Source: an uncultured SAR86 cluster bacterium (lineage in GTDB: Bacteria; Pseudomonadota; Gammaproteobacteria; Magnimaribacterales; AG-339-G14). Taken from it: a stretch of DNA of 64,000 bases. The position numbers and the translations under genes are program-made. Below the pieces are notes generated by a model that saw only the letters and a program-made list of their open reading frames with translations, made no database searches and was not told where the DNA came from. Shown piece after piece: positions 45,405 to 53,722 of this stretch; the first letter of the stretch is position 1; each line of letters opens with the position of its first letter. Where the stretch lies: assembly GCA_902594855.1 (NCBI GenBank), contig CACJNS010000003.1:1-64000 (forward strand), read 5' to 3'.

Positions 45405-46588
45405 TTATCTCTATTTTTTAATCTTAACGATTTGATCTTAATATAACCCTCGGCATCTTTCTGATCAAAATCACCTTTCTCATCAAAACTCGCTAAATCT
45501 GCTTTATATAAAGATTTATCACTTCGTCTGCTTAAAATGATTACATTACCTTTCTTGGCTAATATTTTTATTTGTCCTTGAACATTTTTTGAAAAATTAT
45601 CGACAAGACTTTGTATTGCAAATCTTTCAGGTGCCCACCACAAACCATCATAAATTAAACCGGAATATTTACTTATAAGTTCGTCTTTAGTTTTTATTGA
45701 TTCTCCATCCATACAGATTGATTCTATTGATCTTCTTGCTTTGAGTAAGATCGAACCACCAGGCGTCTCGTAGCAACCTCTTGACTTCATTCCGGTAGAT
45801 CTCGATTCAACAATATCCAATCTGCCTATGCCGTTTCTTGAGCCAATGTCATTTAACTTTGTTAATAATTCTGCAGGAGAAAGCTTTTCATCATTAACTG
45901 CAATAGGATCTCCGTTTTCAAACTCTATGGAAAATTCTTCTCCTGAATCAGGCGCATCATCAATTGATTTAGTATTGCGCCACATACTTTCTGGAGGTAC
46001 CGAGGTTATATCTTCTAAGATTCCACCTTCATAAGAAATATGTAATAAATTTTCATCAGTTGAAAAAGGAGGTTCGTTTTCACTACCCTCTTCAACTGGC
46101 AATTGATTTTCAATGCAGTATTTAACTAAATCCTTCCTCGATGCTAGATCCCACTCACGCCAAGGGCTAATAATTTTCAATTCAGGAGCAAGTCCATAAA
46201 CTCCTAATTCAAATCTAATCTGATCGTTTCCTTTACCTGTAGCCCCATGAGATATGAACTGAGCTCCCTCCTCTTTTGCAATTTCAACGAGCCTTTTGGC
46301 GATTAAAGGTCTTGCAATTGAAGTACCTAAAAGATATTCACCTTCGTAAATAGCATTCCCTCTGAACATAGGAAAAACGTAATTTTTTACAAAATCATCT
46401 TTTAGATCTTCAACTATTGAATGAGATGCACCAGCTTGTGAAGCTCTATCTTCCACGTCATCTCTTAAGTCTTTTTGCCCTAAATCTGCGGTATACGTAA
46501 TAACTTCAGCATCATAGTTTTCTTGCAACCATTTAAGGATAACAGTTGTATCTAGTCCGCCTGAGTAAGCTAGTATTATCTTATTCAT
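45401..46588 (-). CDS. argG: Argininosuccinate synthase
   Basis: 395 residues. N-terminal ATP-binding motif AYSGGLDTTVILKWL (about 6-20), SHGATGKGNDQIRFELG (about 113-129) and the ESRSTGMKSRGCYETPGG region (about 262-279) define the family. Joins citrulline and aspartate in arginine biosynthesis. Monocistronic here: the nearest upstream gene on the same strand lies beyond the 188-base gap. Confidence 0.95.
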   Translation of the reverse strand: MNKIILAYSGGLDTTVILKWLQENYDAEVITYTADLGQKDLRDDVEDRASQAGASHSIVEDLKDDFVKNYVFPMFRGNAIYEGEYLLGTSIARPLIAKRLVEIAKEEGAQFISHGATGKGNDQIRFELGVYGLAPELKIISPWREWDLASRKDLVKYCIENQLPVEEGSENEPPFSTDENLLHISYEGGILEDITSVPPESMWRNTKSIDDAPDSGEEFSIEFENGDPIAVNDEKLSPAELLTKLNDIGSRNGIGRLDIVESRSTGMKSRGCYETPGGSILLKARRSIESICMDGESIKTKDELISKYSGLIYDGLWWAPERFAIQSLVDNFSKNVQGQIKILAKKGNVIILSRRSDKSLYKADLASFDEKGDFDQKDAEGYIKIKSLRLKNRDN

Positions 46589-46696
46589 ATAAAAAATTTT
46601 TGAGGATTATATCTTTAAACTTCTAGCCTATGTAAATCAATATGAAAAACATTCCGTATCCAAAATTTCTTCTTCGTTGCTAAGTTAAATGCTTAA

Positions 46697-46715
46697 TAAA
46701 AATGATTATCAATTC
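46697..46715. promoter_or_regulatory. Candidate Fur box upstream of the ferritin-like gene
   Basis: The run AAAAATGATTATCAATT contains TGATTATCA, close to the core of the Fur consensus (AATGATAATCATT), and lies 70-90 bases before the ferritin-like ATG in the 188-base gap with argG. An AT-rich genome gives chance matches, so this rests on position as well as sequence. Confidence 0.4.
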
Positions 46716-46785
46716 CCATCTATTTCTCATCAAGAATTTTCTATGATTTAACTGCTATAGTTTCCAAAATTTTGAGGTGATAAAA

Positions 46786-47226
46786 ATGGAAAATGAAAAT
46801 TTTGATACAAGCGAGGTATGTGGAATATTAAATGAAATCATGGAATATGAACTATCAGGAGTTGTGAGATATACCCATTCGTCTTTGATGGTTACTGGTC
46901 CTCATAGATTACCCATAGTAGATTTTTTAAAAGAACAGGCAAGTGAGTCATTACAGCATGCTCAACAAGCTGGGGAATTATTAACGGGTTTAGATGGCCA
47001 TCCAAGTCAGAAAATAGCTAATATCGTTGAAACAAATAACCACTCAATTAAAGATATTTTAGAAGAAAGTCTTGAGCATGAAATGCATGCATTGAATCTC
47101 TACAAAAAACTTCTCACTAAAGTTGAAGGTGAATCAGTATATCTTGAAGAATATACAAGAGATTTAATTGGGCAAGAAGAACAGCATCAACTCGAACTCC
47201 GCAAGATGTTAAAAGACTTTAGTTAA
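46786..47226 (+). CDS. Ferritin-like/bacterioferritin-type protein
   Basis: 146 residues from ATG 46786, chosen because GAGGTGA lies five bases upstream; the track's earlier start is the GTG inside that RBS. Four-helix bundle with the diiron ligands: Glu in LNEIMEYELSGVVRY, ExxH in ESLQHAQQ, Glu in LEHEMHAL and ExxH in GQEEQHQLE. In bacterioferritin the haem Met sits just before the first ExxH His; here it is Leu (SLQH), so haem is not expected. Probably iron storage or peroxide handling. A Fur-like site lies upstream. Confidence 0.82.
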   Translation: MENENFDTSEVCGILNEIMEYELSGVVRYTHSSLMVTGPHRLPIVDFLKEQASESLQHAQQAGELLTGLDGHPSQKIANIVETNNHSIKDILEESLEHEMHALNLYKKLLTKVEGESVYLEEYTRDLIGQEEQHQLELRKMLKDFS

Positions 47227-47356
47227 TTGCTTATCTCTAAAAGTTCAGTTTAGGATTTTAAATATATAAATTAGCTATAATGAAAATGCGTGATTTGGCC
47301 CTATTGCTGCGTTAATGCTAAGAAGGATCAATTCTGATTTACTTTCCGGAGTTGTT

Positions 47357-48256
47357 ATGAAAATTTTTATACCTATTCTAATTCTTGTTCTCTATTCTTG
47401 TGGTGGAGGCGGTGGCTCCATGTATGGAAGCTCTGAAGAAACTGGTACAGGTTCTTCTGGTGATTATGGGAGTTCATCAAGCTATGGATCGAGCTCGTCA
47501 AGCAGCAGCCAATCCTCCTCACCTACTCTTGCCGCATCGACAACTACAATAAATGGTCTTGAAATAATTCAGATAATGGGTGCTAACAGTGAGTCAAATA
47601 TGGGGGGATCTGCAACTAGTTCAAAAAGATCTGTTTACGCATACGTTAATGATGATGATTCAGTTGCAACCTACGAAGGTAATGCATGGCCGAGGGTGAG
47701 ATTTTCTGGAACCGAGATCAGTAAATCTGATTCTGTTACCGCACAAGTTACAAAGCTTTCCAACACAACAAATAGTAACGATATTGTAGGAATAAATTTT
47801 CGTCCTAGCTATCAATGCTCTGCTGATGCATATGACTACAATGCAGGTTGTGAAGATGCAAACTGGAGACTTTTTCTTCCAAATGGTTCAGTAAATCTAG
47901 AAGATACAGAATCTGTTCCTGAAACTACTCAATCTTTTACCGTAACCGTCCAGAGCACAGATTCAGGAAATAAATTTTATATTGATGGTGAGTTAGCAAA
48001 AGACCTTACCTTAGAAAGAGGTAAGACATACGCTTTTGTTCAAACAGATTCTTATACTTCTCACCCGCTAAGATTCTCAATAGAAAAAAATGGATTACAT
48101 GCTTCTAAACCGGAATTCATTAGAGGTGTGAAAACTTCTAAAACAAACAATACAATTTATATTACCGTACCTAGCGATGCTCCCGATCAGCTGTATTATT
48201 TCTGTTTTATACATTCTGGTATGGCTAATGATGCTGTTATAACCATTACTGACTAG
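47357..48256 (+). CDS. Lipoprotein with Ser/Gly linker and C-terminal cupredoxin domain
   Basis: 299 residues from ATG 47357, preferred over 47315 because GGAG stands five bases upstream and the protein then begins directly with the lipoprotein signal MKIFIPILILVLYSC. The Cys is followed by GGGGG and a long Ser/Gly tract (YGSSSSYGSSSSS, about 16-60). The C-terminal ~95 residues look like a type 1 copper domain: His in SYTSHPLRF, then the Cys-x2-His-x2-Met of YYFCFIHSGM. A secreted or membrane-anchored electron carrier or copper-binding protein is likely. A middle Cys pair (YQCSADAYDYNAGCED) may form a disulfide. Confidence 0.75.
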   Translation: MKIFIPILILVLYSCGGGGGSMYGSSEETGTGSSGDYGSSSSYGSSSSSSSQSSSPTLAASTTTINGLEIIQIMGANSESNMGGSATSSKRSVYAYVNDDDSVATYEGNAWPRVRFSGTEISKSDSVTAQVTKLSNTTNSNDIVGINFRPSYQCSADAYDYNAGCEDANWRLFLPNGSVNLEDTESVPETTQSFTVTVQSTDSGNKFYIDGELAKDLTLERGKTYAFVQTDSYTSHPLRFSIEKNGLHASKPEFIRGVKTSKTNNTIYITVPSDAPDQLYYFCFIHSGMANDAVITITD

Positions 48257-48259
48257 CAA

Positions 48260-48643
48260 ATGATTTTTATAGAACTTCTTTCTGGAGTAATTTCAGGAAT
48301 GATTCTTTTTCAAACTGCTATTGTTGCTCCTGTAGTTTTTACTACACTTGATGCAGAAAATGCCTCAAAGTTTTTAAGAAAAATCTTTCCTAGATTTTTT
48401 ATGGTAATTTTTATCTTAGGTATTAGCGCTTTAATCGTTTCATCAGTATTTTTGAGCATCCAGGGGATCGTTATCGCTGCAGTTACTGCGATTTCAATGA
48501 TTATTTCTTACCTAGTAGTGCCAGCAACTAACAAAGCTCGAGATGAAGACAGGTCTACAGCTTTTAGAAGATTGCATACCCTAACTGTAGTTTTAACCTT
48601 TTTTACCTTATTAGCTAACTTAAGTTGGATTCTTCCAATTTAG
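48260..48643 (+). CDS. DUF4149-like (TMEM205-type) membrane protein
   Basis: 127 residues, four membrane helices. The N-terminal SGVISGMILFQTAIVAPVVFTTLDAENASKFLRKIFPRFF and the loop NKARDEDRSTAFRRLHTLTVVL match DUF4149 proteins. Function unknown in bacteria. Starts 3 bases after the cupredoxin stop, so cotranscribed; copper or redox relation is only guilt by association. Shares a 4-base stop overlap (TTAG) with grxD. Confidence 0.75.
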   Translation: MIFIELLSGVISGMILFQTAIVAPVVFTTLDAENASKFLRKIFPRFFMVIFILGISALIVSSVFLSIQGIVIAAVTAISMIISYLVVPATNKARDEDRSTAFRRLHTLTVVLTFFTLLANLSWILPI

Positions 48644-48954
48644 ATTTCAACTGAATCTATCAATTCTTTGAGTTCGCCGTTTTGGTACATCTCCATCATG
48701 ATGTCACTACCACCGACTAGTTCACCATTGATAAATAATTGAGGAAAAGTTGGCCATTCCGAAACAGAAGGAAGTTCCTGTCTGATTTCTGGATTACTTA
48801 AAATATCTACAAAAGAGAATTCCTTTCCACATGCCATTAGTATTTGTGATGCACGTTGAGAAAAACCGCATTCTGGTTTATCAGGAGATCCTTTCATGTA
48901 CAAAAGAATTTTGTTGTCAGCAATTTGATTATTAATCTTTTCAATAATATCCAT
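48640..48954 (-). CDS. grxD: Monothiol glutaredoxin, CGFS type
   Basis: 104 residues. KGSPDKPECGFSQRASQIL carries the CGFS active site (about 30-33), followed by WPTFPQLFINGELVGGSDIMMEM. Holds a [2Fe-2S] cluster with glutathione and delivers it in iron-sulfur biogenesis. Six bases upstream lies pdxJ on the same strand, so an operon TSUP-pdxJ-grxD is likely. Confidence 0.94.
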   Translation of the reverse strand: MDIIEKINNQIADNKILLYMKGSPDKPECGFSQRASQILMACGKEFSFVDILSNPEIRQELPSVSEWPTFPQLFINGELVGGSDIMMEMYQNGELKELIDSVEI

Positions 48955-48959
48955 AATTT

Positions 48960-49691
48960 TTATTTTAACACTTCAAGATATTTCTTAGTGGTTTCTTTGA
49001 TTCCATAGATCAAACAATCAGATACATATGCCTGTCCAATAGATACTTCTTTTATCTCACCACAATCCATAAGAAATGGAAGATTCTTGAGATTTAAATC
49101 ATGACCGGCATTGAGATCCAAATTTATCTCATTAGCAAATTCAATAACAGAACGATAAGTATCTTTTGTTGATTGGCTGTTGTAGAGAGCTGCGTAAGGT
49201 CCTGTGTAGAGTTCTACCCTATCCACTCCTAAATCTTTAGCACGTTTTAGCTGTTCAATATCCGGATCGATAAAAATGCTTGATCTTATATTGAAAGATT
49301 TTAATGTTTTAATTATTTTTTCTAATTCCAGATTTGGTTTGTTTAAATCAAACCCATGATCAGAAGTTTTTTGCATCGTATCGTCTGGTACTAAAGTTGC
49401 CTGATCAGGCTGATAGAAGTTAATCAGTTCCATATAACCGGGATATTCATCGTTTGGCTGTTCAAATGGATTTCCTTCAATGTTAAATTCTATATTGCTC
49501 GGTATGATCTTTTTTATTTCTGCAACGTCTTTTGGCGTTATGTGTCTTAAATCTGGTCTCGGATGAACTGTTATTCCATGACAACCCGAATCTATAATAT
49601 TCATAGTCATATCCACCAAGTTTGGAATATCTCCATCTCTTGCATTCCTTAACCAAGCTATCTTATTTATATTGATACTTAAATTTGTCAT
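48960..49691 (-). CDS. pdxJ: Pyridoxine 5'-phosphate synthase
   Basis: 243 residues, TIM barrel. LSININKIAWLRNARDGDIPNLVDM near the start, GITVHPRPDLRHI (about 39-51), FNIEGNPF and DLNAGHDLNLKNL are the family's active-site loops. It condenses 1-deoxyxylulose phosphate with 3-amino-2-oxopropyl phosphate in vitamin B6 synthesis. Overlaps the transporter gene upstream by 4 bases. In many gammaproteobacteria pdxJ neighbours recO and era; not so here. Confidence 0.92.
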   Translation of the reverse strand: MTNLSININKIAWLRNARDGDIPNLVDMTMNIIDSGCHGITVHPRPDLRHITPKDVAEIKKIIPSNIEFNIEGNPFEQPNDEYPGYMELINFYQPDQATLVPDDTMQKTSDHGFDLNKPNLELEKIIKTLKSFNIRSSIFIDPDIEQLKRAKDLGVDRVELYTGPYAALYNSQSTKDTYRSVIEFANEINLDLNAGHDLNLKNLPFLMDCGEIKEVSIGQAYVSDCLIYGIKETTKKYLEVLK

Positions 49692-50452
49692 AAAAAAAGC
49701 TTTATGGATCCATCATAAAATAGCTTGCAACCTGCGAGCAAAGTACAAAAGTATCCAATTTTATAAAACCAATCTTGCCCTATTTTATCAACAAGATAAG
49801 CTCCAAAATAAACACCAAGAGGAGCTAAAGGAAGTAATAAGAGAGAAGTATATATATTTTCAAAATTCATTTCGCCTAGATAAGCATAGGGAAAAATTTT
49901 AAATAAATTTATCAATAGATAAAAAAGACCGGCGGTTGCAACGTACATAGTTCTATCTAGCCTCATCGGAAGAAGATAAAAACTCAATGGCAATCCACCA
50001 GCATGAATTGAAAAACTAGTAAAACCTGAAAGACTTGGCCAAAAGTATGAGGCAAATTTAGATGGCTTCTTAGGTTTATCTGAATCTTTACGAAAGTAAT
50101 AATCCAAACAGAAAATAATAGCCATTAGTCCAATGATCATTCTTATATGGTCATTGGTCAGATAGCTAAATGTAAAAGTCCCAATTAATACTCCGACGAA
50201 AGCAAGAGGAATTATAAATTTGATAATTTCAATGTTCCATTTATGCCTATATCTCCAAACTGTAACGCAATCCATAAAAATCAAAGGTATAAGAAGAATT
50301 GCTACAGCCTGAAAAGGTGGAACAAAAAAAGACATAACGGGAATTGCCAAGAGAGAACCAAAGGATCCTGCTCCAATGAATCCTCCTTTTCCCATTCCAT
50401 GAAGGAAAACAGAAATGATTGCTACCACATAAAATAATGGATCCAGAATCAT
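49688..50452 (-). CDS. TSUP-family (TauE/SafE) membrane transporter
   Basis: 254 residues, about 7-8 membrane helices. The opening motif FLHGMGKGGFIGAGSFGSLLAIPVMSFFVPPFQAVAILLIP (about 17-58) and the inverted repeat SGFTSFSIHAGGLPLSFYLLPMRLDRTMYVATAGLFYL (about 147-185) are TSUP signatures. Family members export sulfite or sulfonates or related small anions; the substrate is unassigned. Upstream of pdxJ with a 4-base overlap, 6 bases after the hydrolase gene. Confidence 0.85.
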   Translation of the reverse strand: MILDPLFYVVAIISVFLHGMGKGGFIGAGSFGSLLAIPVMSFFVPPFQAVAILLIPLIFMDCVTVWRYRHKWNIEIIKFIIPLAFVGVLIGTFTFSYLTNDHIRMIIGLMAIIFCLDYYFRKDSDKPKKPSKFASYFWPSLSGFTSFSIHAGGLPLSFYLLPMRLDRTMYVATAGLFYLLINLFKIFPYAYLGEMNFENIYTSLLLLPLAPLGVYFGAYLVDKIGQDWFYKIGYFCTLLAGCKLFYDGSIKLFL

Positions 50453-50458
50453 TTTCTT

Positions 50459-51661
50459 TTAAATTAATTTATAGAGAATATCGGATAATTCGTTGGAGGA
50501 TTGATAAAGTTTTAAGCCCTTATGAATTTTGTTATTGATATAAGAAAAACCAATTTTTTTATCTGTATCACCATAAGCGCAGGCTCCACCGATGCCTGCA
50601 TGCCCAAAAGCACTTTCAGATCTTCCAATCGGAGAAAGCTGCGTATTGAGCAAATATCCTAGTCCAAATTTAATATCTCCAAAAAAGAGAACTGTATCCG
50701 GTCCAGAAGTATGGGGAGTTAAAGCCTGATTGATCGATTCCCTTGACATGATTGTCTTGCCATCTCTTGATCCACCATTAGATAAGATGCCATAAAACTT
50801 TGCTAAAGCATTTGAATTACCGTGTCCGTTTCCAGCCGGAATTTCTGCCATCCTCCAATCTGTAGAATTCATATAGTTCTGATCATCGTTAGCTGCAGTA
50901 CTGTCAAAAGCAACCTTAAAATCTCCCTTTCTGAACCATCTCTTTATGTTTTTAAGTGGCTGAGGAAGAAATAACTCTGGGATCAAAGATATAAATATCT
51001 GAAATCCTTTTGAGGGCCCCATAGCATCAGAAATAGAAATTGTATCTGCACAATTTGGCAAATCCTCTTCATCTAAACCAATCTTAAAATTTAGGTCAAA
51101 TGGATCAGCAATATGTTCTTTAAAATAAGATCCTATTGTTTGGCCTGTAACCTTTCTGAAGAGTTCGCCGTTTAGAAAACCATAAGTCAATGCATGGTAA
51201 CCTTGACTTGTGCCAGGTTCATGAAATGGTTCTTGAGTTTCAAGAGCTTTGATAAAAGAAGACCAATCCTGCCATCTTGGATTTTCGAGTCTTTCTCTAA
51301 AACCAAACATTCCCGCTCTGTGTGTTAAAAAATGTTTGATTAAGGTATTTTCTTTACCGTTAGTTCCGTATTCTGGCCAATATTTACTTACTTTGTCATC
51401 CAATGATATTTTTCCTTGTTCAACTAAGTGCATCATGCAAGGGACAATAATTCCTTTTGTGACAGAGAAGACATTGCAAATAGTATCTTTATCCCAAGGT
51501 ATAGTTTTTTCCTTATCCTTAAATCCACCCCATAAATCCACTATCATTTCACCATCTTTTTCCACAGCAAATGACGCACCAGTTTCATAACCAGAATCTA
51601 TTAAAGATCGGAAGTGATTCTCTAACTCTTTAAAATCTGGGTGACAATATCCATCTATCAT
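50459..51661 (-). CDS. Beta-lactamase-fold serine hydrolase (EstB-like)
   Basis: 400 residues. SxxK is SVTK in CNVFSVTKGIIVPCMMHL (about 69-72), then Tyr in GTSQGYHALTYGFLNGEL (about 150) and the C-terminal HxG-like GHAGIGGACAYGDTDKKIGFSYINN. No signal peptide. Resembles EstB-type esterases/Caulobacter-type hydrolases more than penicillin-binding enzymes. Overlaps the alpha/beta hydrolase by 4 bases, suggesting a shared pathway on ester substrates. Only distantly similar to the one at 39525. Confidence 0.85.
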   Translation of the reverse strand: MIDGYCHPDFKELENHFRSLIDSGYETGASFAVEKDGEMIVDLWGGFKDKEKTIPWDKDTICNVFSVTKGIIVPCMMHLVEQGKISLDDKVSKYWPEYGTNGKENTLIKHFLTHRAGMFGFRERLENPRWQDWSSFIKALETQEPFHEPGTSQGYHALTYGFLNGELFRKVTGQTIGSYFKEHIADPFDLNFKIGLDEEDLPNCADTISISDAMGPSKGFQIFISLIPELFLPQPLKNIKRWFRKGDFKVAFDSTAANDDQNYMNSTDWRMAEIPAGNGHGNSNALAKFYGILSNGGSRDGKTIMSRESINQALTPHTSGPDTVLFFGDIKFGLGYLLNTQLSPIGRSESAFGHAGIGGACAYGDTDKKIGFSYINNKIHKGLKLYQSSNELSDILYKLI

Positions 51662-52539
51662 GATGCTAGAACTTGTTTTAATGAATCGACAAATTCTTTA
51701 GGTTTATCTAAGAATAAATGATGCATTGCACCAGGAATCATATGTAACCTATCATCAGATAAACCACTTACGTACTTGAAATAATCTAAAGTTTCTTGGG
51801 TCATGAGTTGACTAAGCTGACCGTAGATAAGAGAAAGTTTGCAGTTAAGGTTGGTTAAATTCTCATGTTGATCTAAATACGAATAAGTTTTCATGATTGT
51901 AGGGTCTGATTTCAATTTCCACCCTTCCTCAGTTTCTCTATAAGAAGTTTCGGCAACATATTTCAGGACAAAATCCAGCTCACAAGGTTGAGGAGGCATA
52001 AGCCTAAATCTTTCAATTGCATCCTCTTTAGTAGGAGATGCCACTCCTAATCTAACAGTTGGCCGACGAGATGACATTTCTTTTGCTTTTTCAGGCGGAA
52101 GAACAATGGTTGAATCCACAAGGATTATTTCATCGCAGAGGTCTTTATATTTATTGCCAAAGATAATGGAAACATGACCTCCCATACTGTGAGCAACTAT
52201 GATTGGTTTATCTAATTTTAAACCTTCTATAACGTCTTTAACTTCATCTGCGTATGTTTCCTGCGAATAAGCTTCTCTGTGTTCACTATCTCCCATACCG
52301 CTAAAATCCATGGCGACAACAAAATAATCATTTGCAAATTCTGGAATGACATGGTCCCACCAATGCGTATGCGCATTAAAGCCATGTAAAAATAGAAGGC
52401 ACTTTTTTTCATTTGAACCCCAAGTCCTAACATTTATTTTTACCCCAGATGAATCTATCGATAATTGTTCTGAAGGATATTCAATATTATTTATGAACCA
52501 TTCTGGTGCTAGACCCAGAGGATTTTTTCCAATTAACAT
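51658..52539 (-). CDS. Alpha/beta hydrolase
   Basis: 293 residues. Oxyanion-hole motif FLHGFNAHTHWWDHV (about 51-65), DFSGMGDSEH, nucleophile Ser in VAHSMGGHVSIIFG (about 115-122), Asp region LSLIYGQLSQLMT and a C-terminal catalytic His in MIPGAMHHLFLDKP. A typical cytoplasmic carboxylic-ester hydrolase or haloalkane-type fold; substrate unknown. Head of a set hydrolase-hydrolase-TSUP-pdxJ-grxD, all minus strand and closely spaced. Confidence 0.87.
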   Translation of the reverse strand: MLIGKNPLGLAPEWFINNIEYPSEQLSIDSSGVKINVRTWGSNEKKCLLFLHGFNAHTHWWDHVIPEFANDYFVVAMDFSGMGDSEHREAYSQETYADEVKDVIEGLKLDKPIIVAHSMGGHVSIIFGNKYKDLCDEIILVDSTIVLPPEKAKEMSSRRPTVRLGVASPTKEDAIERFRLMPPQPCELDFVLKYVAETSYRETEEGWKLKSDPTIMKTYSYLDQHENLTNLNCKLSLIYGQLSQLMTQETLDYFKYVSGLSDDRLHMIPGAMHHLFLDKPKEFVDSLKQVLAS

Positions 52540-52562
52540 GGCGCGATTATACGGAATATTAG

Positions 52563-53276
52563 TTATCTAAGTAAGGAATGAATATTTCCTTGAAACTCTA
52601 TGGACGGGTTGACATTAACTCCAGCGGTAAGAGATTGCTCTAATACTTTTTCCAACATTCTAGAGGAGCCGAATATTTCATAATTTAGTTCATTATCTAT
52701 AACTATATTGCCTGACAAGAGATCGGCATTTGGAAAAGTTATAAAATTAGCAATTAATTTATTATTTTCGCAATTTATATTTGCTTCAACCGAAGTTTCG
52801 TAAACTTCACCAAATAATTCAAGATCATTGACCATAGCGTTAATTCTTCCCGAAGAGGAAATGCATCTATCTTTATCAAAACCTAAAGTTAAGTTATCCG
52901 ATGAAAGAAGGATTTTCATAGGCAATTTTGAGCCAAACTTGTCACTATCAAATATAAATTTTATGGAGCTAAGACTAATTACTTCATTCATGATTAGCTC
53001 TGCTATTGAAATATCTCCTGTTAGATCAAGCCTTCCACGATCAATTTTTATATGAAGTTTATTCAATCCAACAGAGGTATTAAGATTCCCAATCAGAGTA
53101 TCGCCATAAAAAACTTCCTCAAATGTGCCACTCCAAATTGTTCCGTTAATGTCTCTATAAGAGATTTCTGGAAAAAGATCATCAACAGTTGAATAAGCAA
53201 TCCTTAAGGGTAAAAATAAAAAAAGAAGTACAAAGAAGAGAGAAACTACCGAGATAAAAAAATATCGAAGACTCAT
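52563..53276 (-). CDS. gspN: Type II secretion protein N
   Basis: 237 residues. One N-terminal membrane helix (about 5-25), then a beta-rich periplasmic part beginning ISYRDINGTIWSGTFEEVFYGDTLIGNL, the GspN opening with WSG. Last gene of the gsp operon, 1-base stop/start overlap with gspM. GspN is optional in type II secretion systems; its exact role is unclear. Confidence 0.82.
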   Translation of the reverse strand: MSLRYFFISVVSLFFVLLFLFLPLRIAYSTVDDLFPEISYRDINGTIWSGTFEEVFYGDTLIGNLNTSVGLNKLHIKIDRGRLDLTGDISIAELIMNEVISLSSIKFIFDSDKFGSKLPMKILLSSDNLTLGFDKDRCISSSGRINAMVNDLELFGEVYETSVEANINCENNKLIANFITFPNADLLSGNIVIDNELNYEIFGSSRMLEKVLEQSLTAGVNVNPSIEFQGNIHSLLR

Positions 53277-53722
53277 TAGATTTTAGATAGATTTAATTGA
53301 GCAGACACTCTCCCGCCTGAAGACTTTGTGAGGCTAGTTTTATCTAAAGAAACTCGATCTTGAATTGAGAAAAGCCAGTCATAAAGTCTCATAAAATCTG
53401 CATCATTTATCCAGACAATAATTGACTCTTCGTCTATGACCTGAGTTCTGTCGATGGAAATTTTAAAATCGCCAGAAGTATTGGTAATTAAGGAGGATAT
53501 TGAAACATTATCTTGATTGACAAACCCTGGGAAAAAATTAATTTTATTTATTAATCTTTCTTCTGTAAGTATTTTATTTCTTTCGATTTCAAGATTGTTT
53601 GCTGTCTTTTGAATAAAATTTAAAAAGAAACTAAGAACGATTAGAACAAGTAAAGACAACGTCAAAATAAATATTATTTGTTGTTGTCGAGTTAAGGAAT
53701 TTAGATAACTAAAAACTTTCAA
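53276..53722 (-). CDS. gspM: Type II secretion protein M
   Basis: 148 residues. Short cytoplasmic start, one membrane helix (about 19-38), a coiled stretch (TANNLEIERNKILTEERLINK) and a small ferredoxin-like periplasmic domain ending in SGGRVSAQLNLSKI. Partner of GspL in the inner-membrane platform. Sequence weakly conserved as usual; called mainly from size, topology and position between gspL and gspN. Confidence 0.8.
   Translation of the reverse strand: MKVFSYLNSLTRQQQIIFILTLSLLVLIVLSFFLNFIQKTANNLEIERNKILTEERLINKINFFPGFVNQDNVSISSLITNTSGDFKISIDRTQVIDEESIIVWINDADFMRLYDWLFSIQDRVSLDKTSLTKSSGGRVSAQLNLSKI

Noticed and set aside
47315-47356. Upstream start of the cupredoxin lipoprotein
   Set aside because: The lipoprotein signal begins at the internal Met, which has GGAG five bases upstream.
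47400-47530. Ser/Gly-rich stretch as a DNA repeat
   Set aside because: It is a low-complexity protein linker (GSS/SSY units) in a lipoprotein, without regular nucleotide repeats.
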